A stretch of DNA of 64,000 nt from Limosilactobacillus fastidiosus (GTDB lineage: Bacteria > Bacillota > Bacilli > Lactobacillales > Lactobacillaceae), in NCBI RefSeq assembly GCF_014145505.1, contig NZ_JACIUZ010000041.1:124001-188000 (forward strand), given 5' to 3'. Both the position numbers and the translations under genes were made by a program. How positions within the stretch are numbered: position 1 is the stretch's first letter; each line of letters begins with the position of its first letter. Below are positions 61,803 through 64,000 of this stretch, piece by piece. The notes under the pieces were generated by a model. The model made no database searches. It was not told where the DNA came from and saw only the letters and a program-made list of their open reading frames with translations.

Positions 61803-63724
61803 AAAGAATCGTTGCGGGTATTATTGCCCACGTTGATGCCGGAAAAACAACCCTATCAGAGGCACTTCTTTACCGTGGAGGGACACAACGCCAGTTCGGT
61901 CGTGTTGACAATGGCGACTCCTTTCTTGATCCAGATACCCTGGAAAAGCAACGGGGAATTACTATTTCCTCCCACCAAGCCAGTGTCACTTATAATGATT
62001 TGGCCCTAACCTTACTCGACACTCCTGGGCACGTCGACTTTGCCGGACAGACTGAGCAGGTTCTTCCTGTTCTTGACTATGCCATTCTTGTCATTTCAGC
62101 AACTGATGGAATTCAGGGATCTACCAGGACTCTCTGGCGACTTCTTAAAAAATACCAAGTACCCACTTTTATTTTTATTAATAAAACAGATGTGGTGGGG
62201 GCTAACCCACTTAAGGTAATCCAAGCACTCCAATCAGAATTTTCTTCAGCTTGCCTTCCATTTACTGAACCGTTGACTACCGATACGCTTGAAAATATTG
62301 CGATGGCGGATGACAATGTCCTAAATAGCTACCTCGATTCCGGTAATCTCAAAGATAAAACTATCCGTCAACTTATTGCTGAGCGCAAGATCTTCCCCAT
62401 CTATTCTGGAACAGCCTTGAAACTAACTGGTATTGATGACTTCATTGCCGGCTTATCTAAATGGACCATTGAAGCCCCTTTCTCTCCTAACTTCCAAGCA
62501 CGAGTATTTAAAATTTCCCATGATAACAAAGGAGAACGACTTACTTGGATCCGGGTCCTTGGAGGGACATTAAAAGCTAAAGCTGAAATTTTACCTGGCG
62601 AAAAGGCCAATCAATTGCGCGTTTATAATGGGGCCAAGTTTACCGTCCAGCAAACAATTCCAGCTGGTGACGTTGGCGCAATTACTGGATTAACTTCGAC
62701 TTTTCCGGGTCAAGGATTGGGAAAGGCCAGGGATCAACCATTAAATGAAATTCAACCAGTCCTTAGTTACGCAGTTAAACTAAATGGTGTTGATCCCCAT
62801 AAATGTTTATCGGCATTACGGGAATTAGAAGATGAAGAACCACACCTAAATGTCCAATGGTCAGATCCCCTTCAGGAGATCCACCTTCAAATCATCGGTG
62901 AGGTTCAGCTTGAAATTATCCAACAACTCCTTCGCCAACGATACGGAATTAACATTGAATTTAACCAAGGCAACATCCTTTACAAGGAAACAATCACCTC
63001 AAAAGTCATCGGAATTGGCCACTTTGAACCACTTCGCCACTATGCTGAAGTTCACCTTCTTCTTGAGCCAGGAAAGTCAGGGGGTGGGATCAAGTTTGCC
63101 TCTGATTGTAGTGTGGACATTCTTAGCCATAACTGGCAAGAGCAGATAATGACCAGCTTACATAATAAGGAACACCGTGGAGTACTAATAGGGGCCCCAC
63201 TTACCGATACGAAGATTACCCTAATCAACGGTCGAGGAAGTATTGTTCACTCTGTTGGCGGTGACTTCCGCGAAGCAACCTATCGCGCCGTTCGCCAGGG
63301 GTTAATGATGCTTAAACAAACTGGTCAGTGTAAATTATTAGAACCCTGGTATCACTTTCGATTAACTATCGATCCTAAACATGTTGGTCGCGCAATCAAT
63401 GATATTCAACAAATGGCCGGAACTTTTAAGCTCAATAGTGATAACTCCAACTCTTCTACAACGGTTATTACTGGAACCGCACCAGTAACCGAAATGCGAA
63501 AATACGCGCAAATAGTTCGTGCCTATACTCATGGTCAAGGACAACTCGAGTTAACTGTGATGGGCTATCAGGAATGCCACAATGCGAAAGAAATTATTGC
63601 AAATGCCCATTATAACCCAACTGCTGATCTAGCCAATACTCCTGATTCTGTTTTCTGTTCTCACGGTGCTGGATATCCGGTAAATTGGGAGCAAGTCCCA
63701 TCAAAGGCTCATGTGCTAGACTAA
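61799..63724 (+). CDS. Tet(M)-like ribosomal-protection-family GTPase
   Basis: This is a 641-residue EF-G-like protein, about the length of Tet(M). G1 AHVDAGKTT, switch RGITI, G3 DTPGH and G4 NKTD are all present, with EF-G domains II to V behind. The C-terminus (PDSVFCSHGAGYPV) resembles chromosomal family members, not the mobile tet genes. It may clear ribosomes or help them under stress. GTG start, coupled to uspA. Confidence 0.8.
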   Translation: MKRIVAGIIAHVDAGKTTLSEALLYRGGTQRQFGRVDNGDSFLDPDTLEKQRGITISSHQASVTYNDLALTLLDTPGHVDFAGQTEQVLPVLDYAILVISATDGIQGSTRTLWRLLKKYQVPTFIFINKTDVVGANPLKVIQALQSEFSSACLPFTEPLTTDTLENIAMADDNVLNSYLDSGNLKDKTIRQLIAERKIFPIYSGTALKLTGIDDFIAGLSKWTIEAPFSPNFQARVFKISHDNKGERLTWIRVLGGTLKAKAEILPGEKANQLRVYNGAKFTVQQTIPAGDVGAITGLTSTFPGQGLGKARDQPLNEIQPVLSYAVKLNGVDPHKCLSALRELEDEEPHLNVQWSDPLQEIHLQIIGEVQLEIIQQLLRQRYGINIEFNQGNILYKETITSKVIGIGHFEPLRHYAEVHLLLEPGKSGGGIKFASDCSVDILSHNWQEQIMTSLHNKEHRGVLIGAPLTDTKITLINGRGSIVHSVGGDFREATYRAVRQGLMMLKQTGQCKLLEPWYHFRLTIDPKHVGRAINDIQQMAGTFKLNSDNSNSSTTVITGTAPVTEMRKYAQIVRAYTHGQGQLELTVMGYQECHNAKEIIANAHYNPTADLANTPDSVFCSHGAGYPVNWEQVPSKAHVLD

Positions 63725-63760
63725 AAAAATAAAAGTACCCCATACATACAGTGTAGTACA

Positions 63761-63803
63761 AAAAATAGGGACTTCAGCATTCAACACTGAAGCCCCTATT
63801 TGT
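63761..63803. terminator. Terminator between convergent genes
   Basis: AAATAGGGACTTCAG (63763-63777) pairs with CTGAAGCCCCTATTT (63787-63801). Confidence 0.85.
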
Positions 63804-63863
63804 GTTTCCCAAAGGCTAGTTATACCTCGATGGAGACGTAAATGACTTGTCTTCTTACTTTAC

Positions 63864-64000
63864 CTAATCATTCAAAACAATCACTTTTCCTAAACTATGG
63901 TGACTCTCTAAATATTGGTGTGCTTGTGGAACTTGATCAAGTCGGTAAACCTTCGTTGGTTCCACATTAATACCATGTTCTTCAATTACTTGTAATAATT
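63864..64000 (-). CDS. Zinc-type alcohol dehydrogenase/quinone oxidoreductase, partial (C-terminus only)
   Basis: Only the last 44 codons are inside the window. The product ends with VPQAHQYLESHHSLGKVIVLND, the C-terminal pattern of medium-chain NADPH:quinone reductases (the AHxxLE..GKxVL signature). The N-terminal domains are off the edge. Confidence 0.75.
   Translation of the reverse strand, partial: LLQVIEEHGINVEPTKVYRLDQVPQAHQYLESHHSLGKVIVLND

Noticed and set aside
61799-63724. Acquired tetracycline resistance gene
   Set aside because: Coupled to uspA with no mobile element nearby and a C-terminus unlike tet(M). Resistance cannot be claimed.

Overview
The window looks like chromosome from a low-GC lactic acid bacterium of the Lactobacillaceae, most like Limosilactobacillus (the L. 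reuteri/fermentum group). The evidence is the gene set: potABCD, PepX with a prolyl iminopeptidase, a C69 dipeptidase, a phenolic acid decarboxylase/PadR pair, an ArcD/ArcT-like pair, ykoEDC and an LTA synthase, together with Shine-Dalgarno-led genes and T-box, TPP and guanine leaders. This is inference from gene content, and I do not name a species. I see no rRNA, tRNA, phage, IS or CRISPR. The window is core-like, and its novelty lies mainly in leaders, small ORFs and intergenic repeats.

Layout. 1-6.6 kb: partial Nudix hydrolase, APC permease, P-type ATPase, and a SteT-like Ser/Thr transporter behind a leader encoding a Ser-codon-rich peptide and a terminator. 6.7-10.5 kb (minus): potABCD polyamine importer. 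10.6-19.3 kb: PepX, prolyl iminopeptidase, HAD phosphatase, DHH phosphoesterase, a DUF2325 protein, and an Ile T-box with brnQ. 19.4-22.5 kb (minus): GH73 glucosaminidase, a CmpB-family membrane protein and an ABC-F ATPase. 22.6-28 kb: an unassigned structured leader with a TrpXYZ-like ABC importer, then a CadD-like transporter with a CzrA-type ArsR regulator, and a MATE exporter. 28-34 kb: trxA/terC/rluA/choloylglycine-hydrolase-family operon, CorA-like transporter, dipeptidase. 34-41 kb: guanine riboswitch with a xanthine/uracil permease, T-box with an NhaC transporter, ArcD/ArcT-like pair, histidine phosphatase. 41-47.3 kb: LTA synthase, DD-carboxypeptidase, LD-transpeptidase, two small membrane ORFs, ferredoxin-NADP reductase. 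47.4-53.6 kb: nucleoside hydrolase, TPP riboswitch with ykoEDC, DUF4870 protein, Na+/H+ antiporter. 53.6-64 kb: phenolic acid decarboxylase with PadR, small membrane protein and hydrolase genes, XRE regulator with a methyltransferase-like protein, MFS exporter, a 25-codon ORF, a noncoding structured region, lipoate ligase, and UspA coupled to a Tet(M)-like GTPase. A partial quinone oxidoreductase closes the window.

Themes. Nutrient import is controlled mostly by RNA: two T-boxes, a TPP riboswitch, a guanine riboswitch, a Ser-codon leader peptide and one leader I cannot classify. A family of roughly 100-120 bp fold-back repeats recurs between genes. Its conserved head, TAGAGTG, lies at or directly after the stop codon of several unrelated genes. 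These repeats, the Ser leader, the orphan leader at 22.6 kb and the possible ncRNA at 59.1-59.5 kb are the parts most worth following up.
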